NCBI GenBank assembly: GCA_029706075.1
Contig: JAINUG010000135.1
Location: forward strand, 1,861,501 to 1,925,500
Direction: 5' to 3'
DNA: 64,000 bases
From: Aldrovandia affinis
Taxonomy: Eukaryota > Chordata > Actinopteri > Notacanthiformes > Halosauridae
In this document: positions 11,715-22,838 of the stretch, piece by piece
Numbering within the stretch: the first letter of the stretch is position 1
How the letters are laid out: each line of letters opens with the position of its first letter
Position numbers and translations under genes: made by a program
The notes under the pieces: model-generated
What the model was told of the DNA's origin: nothing
The model's input: only the letters and a program-made list of their open reading frames with translations
The model's database searches: none

Positions 11715-11850
11715 TAGCGCAGGGGGTCTCAGCCTCGGTGCTGGAGACTCCCTGTGTATGCTCGTTTTCGTTCCAACCACAATTGCAGCCTGAATTGTAA
11801 CTAGTTGTTCGTTGTTCTTAATTAAAATATTACTTTAAATTAAAACATTC
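11715..11850. mobile_element. MITE fragment
   Basis: 'cagggggtctcagcctcgg' followed by 'ctcgttttcgttccaacc' and an AATTGTAACTAG-type interior is the start of a short repeat that occurs widely in fish genomes. Only one end is recognisable here. Confidence 0.4.
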
Positions 11851-11869
11851 ACTCTAAGGGCACGTTATG

Positions 11870-12365
11870 TGAGAAATGGTGATGCATGCCATGAACAATA
11901 AATGCCCCATGTTCACATCCCAGGACGTAGTCCGATGCAAATTTTCTGTAATGTGCTATATTTCCACCGGTGATGAGTCCGCATACAAACATGAGGTGGA
12001 GCAGCTGGTGGCCTGGTGCAGCAAAAACAACCTGGAGCTGAATGCTCTGAAGACTGTAGATGATTGTGGACTTCAGGAGGAGCCCCCCCTCTCTGCCCCC
12101 CCTTGTCATCAGTGGCTCAGCAGTCACCACTGTTGTGTCATTCAAGTTCCTGGTACCACCCTTTCACCCGGAACCTCAAGTGGAGGTACACGCACATCAA
12201 CCTAACTGCCAAAAAGGCCCAACAGAGGATGTACTTCCTACGACAATTGAAAAAATGCAACCTGCCGCAGGCTATGATGGTCCAGTTCTACACTGCCATT
12301 ATTGAATCCATCCTCACCTCCGCAATCACAGTCTGGTTTGGGTCGTCCACATTCACAGCTGTATC
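11870..12365 (+). mobile_element. LINE reverse transcriptase fragment
   Basis: Frames broken by shifts read 'GDESAYKHEVEQLVAWCSK', 'NLELNALKTV', 'DFRRSPPSLPPL', 'KKAQQRMYFLRQLKKCNLP' and 'QFYTAIIESILTSAITVWFG'. This is the familiar C-terminal reverse transcriptase portion of fish LINEs. At least two frameshifts separate these blocks, so the copy is dead. It is truncated at both ends. Confidence 0.8.
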
Positions 12366-13679
12366 AGCAACATTTATAGCATATGGACTGGACAATTTGT
12401 CCATGACATACTTCCCAGACCCAACCATGCAACCTGATTAAACAGTCAAAGAACTGTCTGTATTAACCAGAACATGACTGAAAATACACGTTTCAACATA
12501 AAGGAGGTTTTATATTCTTCACTGGCCTTTTGGTTTAGGACATTTTTCATCAGATAGAAAACATGAAGGTGAACATGATCACGATTTCCCTGTTGAAAAA
12601 TGTAGTTTGGCCACAATCAGCCATAGAACACATGCATTTTTGCATGCCAACCAAATGTGTTACTCAGATCTTACTTTAGTAAGCATTAGTGGAAAATAAG
12701 GTATCATCGATATTGGACAAGCACAAATACAATACAAGCAGCACATACCGAAAGATATAAAACAATGTACAGATTAAAGAATGTACATGTGTTGTGGCAG
12801 TCGTGAACGCCTTAGTGTTGAGGGTGTGTCAGCTCAGTGCTGCAACATAAGAAAAATGAATAACAAACACACCTTTTAAATTTGCTTAACATAAACCGAT
12901 TTTCGACCTATCGAATGTTGTCGAACAGTCAAGATGGTTTTTCCATGCATATTCCCAACATGGTGGGAAGTCAAACCGAATATGTAAAAAATGCTGGAAT
13001 ACTCCTTTCATGTTGTAATTTACTTTTTTATTCATTTTTTAATGATTATTTTTTGTTAACTGGAGGAACTATGTTTAGGCAGTCAGAAAAGGTAAGCTGA
13101 ATATTATTCAGGAGCATGGTTAAACAAATGTGTTTTCTCAGTTATGGTAATTAATGCACTAAACACAAAAACTGAATTATAAACAATGGCCACTGGAGAC
13201 ATTCCCCTTCGGATGTTCTAATAATTTTTACTGACCCAAATATTTTCTAGTTGTGAAATAGACCTATAACCAAGAGAAAATTATAATGTAGTGTGTGATT
13301 GTGTTTTGCAGTTAATTTACGATTAATTTGGCACAAGGACAATGGGTAGTTTTAAAAACATGGCTTGTTATTCATTGTGACAAAGAAGTATTAACACTGA
13401 TAAATGCTTCTTTTTAATCATAAATAATATTATGCCAGCTTTCTAAGATGCCACTTCCCTTGTGTTTTCTGACAGAGAAGTCCCAGAGACCTTTGCAAAC
13501 TCCAGTTTTAGCTTTTGCTGTTTTTGAGATTTGAAATGTCATCTATTGTATTGATATTGTTGAACTAGCTTCTACTCATCTTTCCAGATGTTTGTGCTAC
13601 CATGTTTTACTTAATTCCCTTTTGCTGTGTCACAATGTTGAAGTAACTCTTATGGTATAGTTGGTCCCGAGTTGGTTGC
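12366..13679. other. non-coding interval
   Basis: AT-rich DNA between LINE fragments. I see no exon, RNA gene or transposon end in it. Confidence 0.4.
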
Positions 13680-13957
13680 ATACATACATATCCACTGCCT
13701 TCTTACTTCTTGTATATGTATCCCTGCTTACTCCTCATTTAAAGAAAAAAATAATAATAATAATAAAAATTTAAAAAAATACTAACCTTTTCCTTCCCAG
13801 TGTTACAGGTATGGTACGCAGCTGCCTGCAATGATGTCTATCACTGTATTAGTGCACTGATCTCTTGTGCAAACTATGATTGTTCCTACCATGTATTTAT
13901 GCACATCTTGTAAGTCGCTCTGGATAAGAGCGTCTGCTAAATGCTTAAAATGTGACA
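13680..13957 (+). mobile_element. L2-type LINE 3' end (or its SINE partner)
   Basis: It ends in the tail 'taagtcgctctggataagag' 'cgtctgctaaatg', with a short inverted repeat (CGCTCTGGATAAGAGCG). The whole 280 bp is closely similar to 55040-55320 and, in reverse, to 30166-30380. The last of these is attached to an L2-like ORF2, which identifies this as the LINE 3' UTR. Confidence 0.72.
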
Positions 13958-16654
13958 CTGGTCACATGCCTCTTTAGTGACATAGCGTACTTTGTATTGG
14001 CCCCTCCCATGACCCGCCCTAACCCAGTATTGCCCTTCCCTTCAAAATGAGCACCCGAGAGCCACTCTGTTCATTAGTCACTGAAAGGCATTACTTACTG
14101 AAGGAACTACTCTGTCCCAGACCCACCAGGCCTGTTTTATTGTGCATCTCTGTATGGGAAACACAAGAACATAACCCCCTTAGCAGTCAACCCCCTCTAA
14201 TGATTATATTCTTTGGGTGACCATCAGCAATTTGGGTGATTTTCCTGCTCATACTCAGTTGTTCCAAGCTTAAGTGAGAGCCATGAGAGTGGATGTGAAT
14301 GTTACAGGGGAGGAATACTTACACAAAGACAGGATCAAAGTCAGGCACGTCGCGATCCGCTCCCATTTTGGAGTGCAAGAATCGTGTCTGCAGAGGAAAA
14401 CAGTACAAACTAATACAGCAGGGCTTGATGCAATCCCATGTAATTCTGACAACAACAAAAAAAGACCTAAAAACACAGTCCAGTTTGATGTTGAGTCACA
14501 ATGCAGACATTTTATATTTTGCTAAGTCGCTGTAACACAGTGTATAAATGTATCTGGGCATAGAAAATTGGCACTTTGGACCCATTTCTCAGACGGCAAA
14601 TGGAAGCTTTTAGTCAGTCTGCAATTAGGCCACCGCTTTTAAAAAGATATCCTCCCAGGTGATTGAGTTTTTGTTTCTTTGAAACTGTCATTGCACTTCG
14701 TTTTATGTGTTTTGGGCACACGTACATACCGTTACTGAAGAAGTAGGAAGGTAACCGTTCAATCCAAATGTGGCACCAGAGGACCTAATTATGTTACTTA
14801 CCTCTGCATAATTTAAAGCATTTTATGCTAATAGTTTTTGGGGAGAGATTGCCTCCTGGAATATTTCTGGGCCACTCCATAATGTTTTTTGTGCTTACGA
14901 CCCAGCATTTGATAAAAAAATATCTAATTATTTCAGTCATCCACCTCCACTACATACTTCAACCCTCTTGTGCCTAAAATGCCTAAAGTAAGCACAAAAA
15001 GGCTCTTTAAGTTAATTGCAACTTTAAAACACTGGTCATTGTACAGAATCAAGTTTTTTTCTAGTTTGCTACAAACTTTGTGCAAAGTTTTTTCTGTTGA
15101 GCTTCTTGATCGAGGCTCTACTAAAGTAAAGGCCTAAAGTCAGCTAAAAAGTTGAGCCTAGAACTTAAACTAAGTCACCTTGAGGGAAATTTGATTGTGG
15201 GTGGATTCTTGCACAGGACTGTTTTTCCATCCGGTTCCCACAACTCTTCAACCCGCTCCCACAAAATGTTATCTACGCCCGCCTGCACCCACATCATCTT
15301 TGATCCAACTCCCACCCGCACCTGAAATGCTTTGTGAAAAATGGCCCATGATTGCCCGCAGCAATACATTACCTGATAAGCTGAAAGTCAAAGTCGTATG
15401 TGTGCTGTTTCTCTCCACACCAAAGTAATATCTTTATATATCTTGACATATTAACACAAAGAACCTGTGAGTGTGAATCGCAACACCCAAACATAATCCA
15501 TCAATTGAATTATAACAGCACAGGATAATCTGACACTGGTACTTGACTCAGATTCGTGCATTTGATTTGATTCCCATAAAGAAGCCGCCTGTCGTACGCA
15601 TCCAGAAGGCACTGAATGTATTCATGATGTCATGCATCTTACTTCCAGTTTACCACACAAGGTACAATGCATTACGTTGGTGCCCTGAAGAGAAATAAGA
15701 GAGGAAGAGAAATCATTTTAAGCATGTTCGAATTATCAAAATAATTGTACAAATAATTGGTACCGTAACAGCCACCGGATTGTGCTCTGACCACACACTA
15801 CCACCGATTCACAATTCCTGCATACATACAGTTTTGTGTACACTTTATATTTTACAGAGAATAACTGTACTGCTGTAATTTCATTGTTATTGATGCACAA
15901 CTAATATGCATTAATGTCAACACCATTCTCAACCCATTACACAAGTTTATGTGTTGATATGCTTGTGTTGAGAAACCACTAGTGTCGTAAACACTACAGA
16001 GTGAGAATATTTGTGTAAAATTCTCGCTCTGTCATGTTTTCTACAACATCGATCGGCCTAACGATTGAGTGCTTCCAGGACAGATCAACAGGGACAGACA
16101 GACGTCATGCGACGCTAAGCGGCTACTAGTTGGCTACTACATGAGGATATTCCCTACATAAGTCTGCTTGGTTACTGAATGTTTGAATGGTGGATTTTCT
16201 AAGCCAGTGCTCAAAATCCAAACTTCACTGCTGTTAAATCTGTCGAACTATATAATCCTTTTAGTTTGCCTTCGAATCACATAAAAATGTCATATGAGGT
16301 GAAGGACCTAAACTAACAGCTTTCATTACAGCAGTGGGAAGACAAGGCAGCGTGGTGCCCTCTTTATCAGAGTAGCAAAATTACTAGAGATTAAAATAAT
16401 GGTTCTCATAAATGTCAGAGGTTTATTAACCCTGGAGAGCTTCACATTATCATAAACCCTGCTTAGGAGAGTACGCTGACCAGCAGAGCAAAACTGCCTT
16501 TCCAGTGTCAAATATTGAGACTGTATCGCCTTCATTCTCGAAACAGGTGCTTACCAAATAACCTATTGAGGTTTATATTGTTAGTGATGTCTGTTTGCAG
16601 TCTATCAACCAAAATCCGCACTCAAGGCTCACAAAAACATTACAGAAAAATATA
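13958..16654. other. non-coding interval
   Basis: No supported gene. The short frames at 14274-14535 and 15175-15428 have no recognisable family. Nothing else stands out. Confidence 0.35.
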
Positions 16655-16725
16655 CAGGGGGCAGACAAAATAATGGAAATACCAAACTAAAAAGGACTAT
16701 TTTTAAGTAACTAAATCACAATTAA

Positions 16726-17085
16726 GCGGCACGGTGGTGCAGTGGATAGCACTGTCGCCTCACAGCAAGAAGGTCTCGGGTTCGAATCCAGGCCAGGGGC
16801 CTTTCTGTGCGGAGTTTGCATGTTCTCCCCGTGTCCGCGTGGGTTGCCTCCGGGTACTCCGGTTTCCTCCCACAGTCCAAAGACATGCACGTTAGGCTAA
16901 TTGGAGAGTCTAAATTGCCCGTAGGTATGAGTGTGTGAGTGAATGGTGTGTGTGCCCTGCGATGGATTGGCGACCTGTCCAGGGTGTATTCCTGCCTCTC
17001 GCCCGGAACGCATGCTGGGATAGGCTCCAGCCCCCCGCGACCCTGACCAGGAATAAGCGGCTTAGATAATGGATGGATGGATGGA
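16726..17085 (+). mobile_element. tRNA-derived SINE (mermaid-like), full copy with 14-bp target duplication
   Basis: It starts with a tRNA-like head (GCGGCACGGTGGTGCAGTGG, then B box GGGTTCGAATCC), contains the well-known fish segment 'gtttgcatgttctccccgtg', and ends in (ATGG)n. It is flanked by identical TAAATCACAATTAA at 16712-16725 and 17086-17099, which shows target-primed insertion into the Tc1-like element. Related copies are at 41351-41627 and, reversed, at 57203-57381. Confidence 0.92.
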
Positions 17086-17500
17086 TAAATCACAATTAAT
17101 AAGGAATCTACACGTGTATCATATTAATGCCAATACTAATTACCAATATGTTTCTACGATAAAAAACATTTTAATATCAGCACTTTAATGTGTGAGTTTG
17201 TAAGCAACATGACAGATTTCGAACAGATTTTGAATAGTTGGTGCCCGAACTGCAAGTGTGTCCATCACAGAAACGGCAAAGCTAATTAAAGGGGCTATGA
17301 GAACAGTGTGGAAAATCATGGCAGCCTACGCCAAACATGTAAACACTGCATCAGGAAGGAGGAACAGTGGCCGAATGTCAAAGTTTATCAATGGGGATAG
17401 ACGGACACTTAACAGCATAGTTGCTAAAAAAAACACAGAACTGAATCTACACCTCCATGGCCCAGTCTCAACAAAAACTGTATGCTGTGAGCTTCACATA

Positions 17501-17564
17501 TATTTATGGTAGGGCTACCAGATATTTATGGTAGGGCTACCAGATATTTATGGTAGGGCTACCA
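17501..17564 (+). repeat. 22-bp tandem repeat, nearly 3 copies
   Basis: 'tatttatggtagggctacca' plus 'ga' is repeated with period 22 inside the transposase frame of the Tc1-like element. The copies appear identical. Confidence 0.95.
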
Positions 17565-18249
17565 TTCGGAAACTGCTTGTAGCTAAGGCCAATGCACACC
17601 AGCGCAAAACCTGGACACCTGAGCAATGAAATAAAGTAATATGGTCTGATGAGCCATATTTTACTTTTTTGTCCTACACCTGGATGTTCACGTTTGGCTA
17701 AACCAAAGGATGCCTTCAACCCACATTGCTTGTTCCTATCTGTTCCTATCCTATGGTATGGGCAGCCATCTAGTGGGAGCCTGCATACTCTGCGTGGCAG
17801 AATTACGGCCAAGGAACACAACGCTTTTTATGTGACTAGGCACACCCTAAGGTGCAAACATTGTTCCCATATTCCAAGACGAATCCCCGTACACACTGCT
17901 AAAAGGATTCAAGAGCGGTTTCTAGAACAACAGGATGAAGTCAAACACTTTCCATGGCCTCCCCAATCACCAGATCTAAACATAAAATCTTGATGGGAAG
18001 TTCTGGAACGTAGAGCGCGGAGTAATTTCCAATGCCTTCATCTCTCAAAGAACCAGTGGCTTTCCTTGAATGGTCCAATATCCCACTATAAACAGTGAAC
18101 AACTTGTACAACAGCATTCCAAGAAGGATTGAAGCTGTTAAGGATCTGAAGGCAAATGCCAGCCCTGCTCCTTATTAGTTAATAAATATTCAGATATTGT
18201 TTAGTGTTTACATTTATTTTGTCTACTGCCTGTATATGTACTGTGTACA

Positions 18250-18405
18250 TGGTATTTACTCCCACCTCCGATCGGGGCTCCCGGCCAAAGTCGGACTGAC
18301 ACAGTTGGTTTTCGAACCGCGAATGCAATAGGTAGCTCACACTCGCAAAGCACCAGTCAATGCGGGTGCGTTAGACTGCTACGCTATTCGAGGCCAACCT
18401 GTATA
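18250..18405 (-). mobile_element. tRNA-like SINE fragment
   Basis: On the minus strand a tRNA-like head shows an A-box-like 'TAGCGTAGCAG' near 18388 and a B box 'GGTTCGAAAACC' near 18310. A related sequence appears at 23265-23345. The acceptor end and tRNA folding are not preserved, so this is unlikely to be a tRNA gene. Confidence 0.4.
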
Positions 18406-19359
18406 CATAGTTTTTAATAAGACTTTCTGTAGTATGCCTTGTGTGTCTGTTGCAATCCAATTAGCCCATGAACCATGTGATGTACAAATCAATTTACATC
18501 AAATTTTTGCAATGGGATTTATTTTGCTCCTAGGTTTATTAACCATTTGAGTTCTGATGATAATTCATGGTTCCCGCAACAATGGGCTCCACTTTAGCAG
18601 AGACCGCTTGACATCGTAACGCACGCACACACACTTACATGGCTGTGCTGAGATAGGAGCCATTCCTGCCTGGTCTGCTGGTAAGCCCTGTTTGGCATCT
18701 GTGTGTAAACCAGTGGATCTTCAGCACAGCTGCCATGCCTGGTCTCATCCGGCCTGGCACCGTTCCTCCACAGTGCAGGAAGCGGCCGTACGTGGGAGTC
18801 AACATCAGAGGAAAACAAAAGGGACTGGAGCTGGATCATTTCCCAGCAGGCATCCTGAATCAGCTGACTGCGTTTGAAATGGATAGTTTTGTCAGAGCTT
18901 GGGGACGTGGGATGTGTATATGTGGGTGTGGGTGTGTGTGCGCGTCTATGTGTGCCTGCACAAGCTGGGCTTTAATGTCATTTTCAGATTGATTCCTAAA
19001 CCCCTGAGGTGTTTTGTGGAGTTCACCGGAAGCTTCTCTCCCTGCTCCCCCATTGCGGCCAGAGTATTTATTTTCGGTAACGATCACAAACCATTTTCCC
19101 ATACGACCCCTTCCCTTCCTTTGAAGTAGTGACACACCTTCAAATATTGCACACATTTTTAAACGATGGGGTAACTCATATTAGTCATGTACACAAACTA
19201 GCTGCTGGCATGCATGGCACCACTCCGTCAAAATGAAGTGCAATGGGATTGGAAGTTATAATAAATTATTCAGAACACCATCACTGGAATGAAAGGTGTA
19301 AACCATCCACTTCATGAAAGTTAGTAAAATCCTAACAGAGAGAGCTGTATTTATGTGTG

Positions 19360-19402
<43 letters not shown>

Positions 19403-20734
19403 TAAAATATTTATATGGTGTGCTTTATCATTTAATCCGCTATGTGAGCATGTGCTATGTCCAATTAAAATGCTTCAGGCACAAACCACAAAAGTAGAAG
19501 ACTGAATACCGAGTATATGCATGTGTACACTAAATGTAATTGCTCTATGGTCAAGCAGAGCTGCTGTGCTGTTTTTAATTTATTTAAAGAGAAACACCAC
19601 GCAGAGTTTGACCCTTTGACCACGTTTTAATGATGCCCACATAAGGCACGGTTTAACGTTCTCTTACTTTAAGCTACGAGGGCTGTATAATACATTTTTC
19701 TTAATGTAATACATGTAAAATGTGATGGATACTTTTAGACGTTGGTCAGCCTTTTCCTGTTTTAAGGGTTTCTCAGGAGAGTGATGGGCTTTTCCAGGCA
19801 TAGGGGGGTAGGGGGTTTTGAGAAAAATAAGTCAGAGGGGGAGATCTCTATATACAGTATATGGGATTGATGGTACTGCCATTATGCAATGCAAATTGAT
19901 ATAAATTAATGCAATTCTTAAGGGAATATCATTATCACATGGGACTTATTTAATTTAACCCAGTTCTAAATGTGCAACCTTGTCTGTTTGATTAGAAGGT
20001 GTCTCACATGGCAGTTGAAAGGAAACCAGAAAAAAAAAAAGCCAATTAAGTTAACGCCCGACTTGGTGGGTAACGAGGAACATGTATAACACCATTAATC
20101 AGATGCCAGATCTAGTGCAATGTGGGGATTTTTAGAACATGGGGCCCTGAAATAGGAACCCAATGCCAGTAATAGTTATTTTGTGCGACCCCACTATTGT
20201 TGTCCCTGATCGTTCAATAAACGATTTCACTTGATATCACCGGTTGGTGGTCTCTTATTACACAGTTATTTGATATTGGCAAGGATGCGGATACACCGAT
20301 GATTATGGGTATGATAGGGAGCTGTTCCAGGCGCTGGGTGAAGGGGTCGTTCTCCTCTTTACCCTTCCTGGCTCGGTTTGGTTTTGGGGTTGGAGGGGTT
20401 ACAGCGGGGTCTTTCAAAGGGGTTGAGGTCACCTATGGTGGCCTGGGAGCCAGCTGGGGTGGCCTGTTAACCTGCTTGCCTGAGACAGAAGGCACACAAA
20501 GGCCTGGGAAGCTGTCCAGCTCTTCTGCATGGTTGCCTGTAGCCTCTGCAGCAGTAGACTGGGTTGAGCCAGGGTCTGGTGTGTCTGGTGTGTCTCATCT
20601 ATAAAAGCTTTAGCTTAATTAAAGTGTTTGAGTTGCATTCATAAAATGTGGGTTAAAATCATGTAAGCCTTATCAAAAACTAGGAGATTCTCACTCCTGC
20701 TTAACTCTTTGAAGGCTTTTGTTCTTAATGCTAT
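18406..20734. other. non-coding interval with microsatellite and possible LTR-like piece
   Basis: Contains a GT-rich stretch (18905-18960) and an (AT)n run (19364-19400). The segment at about 20150-20280 (AATAAA followed by a 'ggtggtctcttatt' stretch) vaguely resembles the R-U5 part of a long terminal repeat. I found neither an LTR pair nor a primer binding site, so no retroelement is called. No exon is supported. Confidence 0.3.
19364..19400. repeat. (AT)n microsatellite
   Basis: An uninterrupted run of AT dinucleotides about 37 bp long. Confidence 0.98.
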
Positions 20735-21513
20735 CCTAAGTTCTTATAGTATTGTTGTCATTGCTGGGTGGCAATTGGGGGTACTTCCTGTTTTGTAAGT
20801 TCTTGTAGAATTAATCATTTTGGTATGAATCCGTGTTGATTTTTGTGGCTGAGACTTCTTTTAGTGCCATGAATACTGTTGAAGTTATTAGCACATAGAT
20901 TACTAGGTTTAGTAATATGAGGCCTGGCATGAATTTAAGTACAATAATTATTCATCTTATATGGGTAATTGATGAATATGCTAGTAGTTTGCGTAGTTGC
21001 GTCTGATCAATGCCTCCTCAGCCTCCTACTAGTGCTGAGGTGATTCCTAAGGTGAGTAGTAGTGTGGGGCTCACTGTGGGGGCAATTTGGTAGAGTAGGG
21101 CTATTGGGGCGAGTTTTTGTCAGGTTGAGACGATTAATCCTGTGGTTAGGGTGACTCCTTGAAGTACTTCCGGCATTCATAGGTGAGGGGGCAAGTCCGA
21201 GTTTTAGGGCTAGAGCTAGCATGACTGTATTGGTGGCGAGGGGGTGGGTTAATTGTTTGATATCTCATTCCCTTGTAATTCAGGCATTGGTGGCGGAAGC
21301 AAATAAGATTAGGGCGGCGGCTACCGCTTGAATAATAAAATATTTAGTGGTGGGTTCTGTGGCGCGTGGGTGGTGTGATTTAGCTATGAGGGGAATGATG
21401 GCTAGGTGTTAATTTCTAGGCCTATTCAGGCTAGAAATCAGTGAGAGCTGGCAAAGGTGAGTATTGTCCCTAGGCCTATGCTAAAAATGTGGATGCTGAG
21501 TACATAGTGCTAT
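20735..21513 (-). pseudogene. NUMT: mitochondrial ND2 pseudogene
   Basis: Read on the minus strand with the vertebrate mitochondrial code, this matches NADH dehydrogenase subunit 2. Recognisable blocks are 'SSHWFLAWMGLEINT', 'ATEPTTKYF', 'LTLGITSALVGGWGG' and 'LLAYSSITHMGWM'. TGA codons stand where ND2 has Trp. The usual ATG start is not intact, frameshifts occur, and the copy fades out before the end of ND2. The mitochondrial gene order (Ile, Gln, Met, ND2) continues at 21514-21717, so a block of mitochondrial DNA was inserted in the nucleus. Confidence 0.92.
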
Positions 21514-21581
21514 TAGTAAAGGAAGGATTTTAACCAACATTCTTGGGGTATGGGCCGAGAGCTTTATTAGCCGACTTTACT
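21514..21581 (-). pseudogene. NUMT: mitochondrial tRNA-Met copy
   Basis: The minus strand reads AGTAAAGTCGGCTAATAAAG, then the anticodon region 'GGCCCATACCCC' with CAT, and closes with CTTTACT. This is the complete vertebrate mitochondrial tRNA-Met. It lies directly before ND2, as in the mitochondrial genome. It is a nuclear copy and presumably not functional. Confidence 0.92.
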
Positions 21582-21647
21582 AGGAAGTGGTGTAGTGGAA
21601 GCACCAAGAGATTCTCATGAGGATGGGTTCAAATCCCTTCTTTCTAG
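21581..21647 (+). pseudogene. NUMT: mitochondrial tRNA-Gln copy with damaged anticodon arm
   Basis: The plus strand reads TAGGAAGTGGTGTAGTGGAA at the 5' end and GGGTTCAAATCCC as TΨC arm, the mitochondrial tRNA-Gln. It has opposite polarity to its neighbours, as expected. Where the anticodon loop with TTG should be, the sequence is shortened ('ccaagagattctcatgagg') and has no TTG, which points to decay after transfer. Confidence 0.85.
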
Positions 21648-21717
21648 GAAATAAAGGGAGTTTAACCCTTATTATCCACTCTATCAAAGTGCCCCTTTGG
21701 CATTCAGGCATATTTCC
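21647..21717 (-). pseudogene. NUMT: mitochondrial tRNA-Ile copy
   Basis: The minus strand starts GGAAATATGCCTGAATGCC, contains the GAT anticodon context 'CACTTTGATAGAGTG', and ends ATTTCC, closing the acceptor stem. Its place next to tRNA-Gln is that of the vertebrate mitochondrial genome. The NUMT ends here; beyond 21717 the expected ND1 gene is absent. Confidence 0.9.
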
Positions 21718-22439
21718 TCATAAGTCAGGACCAGGCCTTTGTGTCTTCGGAGATTATGAGCGCTTATTTTGGCATCTTCAGTGCCATGCTTTATGGTGTG
21801 TATCTGCTCCCATGCTTCTGTGATCTGGAGCCTCTGCAGCAGGCAACACACCTATTCCTGGGGCACTGTGAATTCCCAACAGTATGATTGTTATTAACTG
21901 GAACGCAGGCCTCCATTTGCATGCTTCCATTTGTCTGGGACCTCACAGAGCTAAATCGAGGCTAAAATGGTGTAGCGCGCGTACCGGTTTACCGTATTCC
22001 CTAGGCATAGGCCCGCGATAAGCATCATCCCTGCTTTTGGAACTCGCGCACCCGTCAAATTGTGAGTTTTCTTGGGCTATTGCCACTGACAGGAAACCTA
22101 GTGCGGGGACTATATGTGATGCCTTTCACATTTTTTTTAAGGACTAGTGCTCAAAAAAATGCATTCTTAATATAAAAGCACAAGTGTTATTTAACAACAT
22201 GCTAGAGCAGCATTTGTAGTAACCATTTATGGTACCTCAACTTTATCAGCTCCAATTCAGCAACAAAAATAGTTTTACACTATATGTTGTATCTATGTAT
22301 GTGAAGGCTTGTTCACTTTTTAGGGAGGTATCAATAGGGCATTTTGAAGACAAATCTTTACCCGTCATCACTTATATGAATGTGTGTCCACTATGCTTTG
22401 ACATATATACAATATTTTTACATTTAGTACAAAAACATA
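21718..22439. other. non-coding interval
   Basis: No exon, RNA gene or transposon end recognised. Confidence 0.35.
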
Positions 22440-22838
22440 ACAATATACCTTAACATGAAGTATATTATTATTTTACGTAATAGAAAGCTGACTAACCCAA
22501 AAAAGGGGGATTTGATTGAGGTTTTTAAATTCCTACAAGGAATTAACAAAGTAAAATACCAAAGATTTTTTAAGATAAGCGGGGTCAGCAGAGCAAGAGG
22601 CCACAGGTGGAAAATAGTTAAAGGCAAATTCCGCACAGATATTAGGAAGTTTTTCTTTAAACAGAGAGTTGTCAATGCCTGGAACAGCTTGCCAGGTCAG
22701 GTAGCAGAGGCAGAAACGCTTGGGCTATTCAAGTCCAGGCTAGATGTAGTACTAGATACTCTTTAGATTAGGACATGATGAGCCTAGATGGGCCGAACGG
22801 CCCGTTCTCATCATTATGTATTCTTATGTTCTTATGCA
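22440..22838 (+). mobile_element. CR1-type LINE, 3' end
   Basis: The frame at 22455-22766 encodes the C-terminal ORF2 end: 'DLIEVFKFLQGINKV', 'SRARGHRWKI', 'FFFKQRVVNAWNSLPGQ', 'AETLGLFKSRLD'. It ends in 'attcttatgttcttatg', i.e. repeats of an 8-mer like those that terminate CR1 elements. It is the same family as the larger minus-strand copy at 24829-28190. The copy is 5'-truncated. Confidence 0.85.

Larger units (their letters stand above)
16655..18232 (+). mobile_element. Tc1-like transposon carrying a nested SINE
   Basis: The imperfect inverted ends (CAGGGGGCAGACAAAATAAT at 16655; revcomp CAGGCAGTAGACAAAATAAA ending at 18232) each abut TA. The plus strand carries a decayed Tc1 transposase. 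An N-terminal helix-turn-helix region lies near 17258-17510 ('SITETAKLIKGAMRTVWKI'). Further on are 'VIWSDEPYFT' (second catalytic Asp region), 'WPPQSPDLN' and a C-terminal 'VNNLYNSIPRRIEAV'. Many stops and shifts interrupt it. A SINE with its own target duplication sits inside at 16726-17085. Confidence 0.85.

Noticed and set aside
16726-16800. A tRNA gene (good A and B boxes)
   Set aside because: It is the head of a SINE with a target duplication and a repeat tail.
20150-20610. A solo LTR or retroviral remnant
   Set aside because: A poly(A)-like signal and a vague U5-like stretch, but no TG..CA ends, no second copy, no primer binding site and no gag or pol resemblance.
21514-21717. Functional nuclear tRNA genes for Met, Gln and Ile
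   Set aside because: They are mitochondrial-type tRNAs in mitochondrial order next to ND2, one with a destroyed anticodon loop, so they belong to a NUMT.
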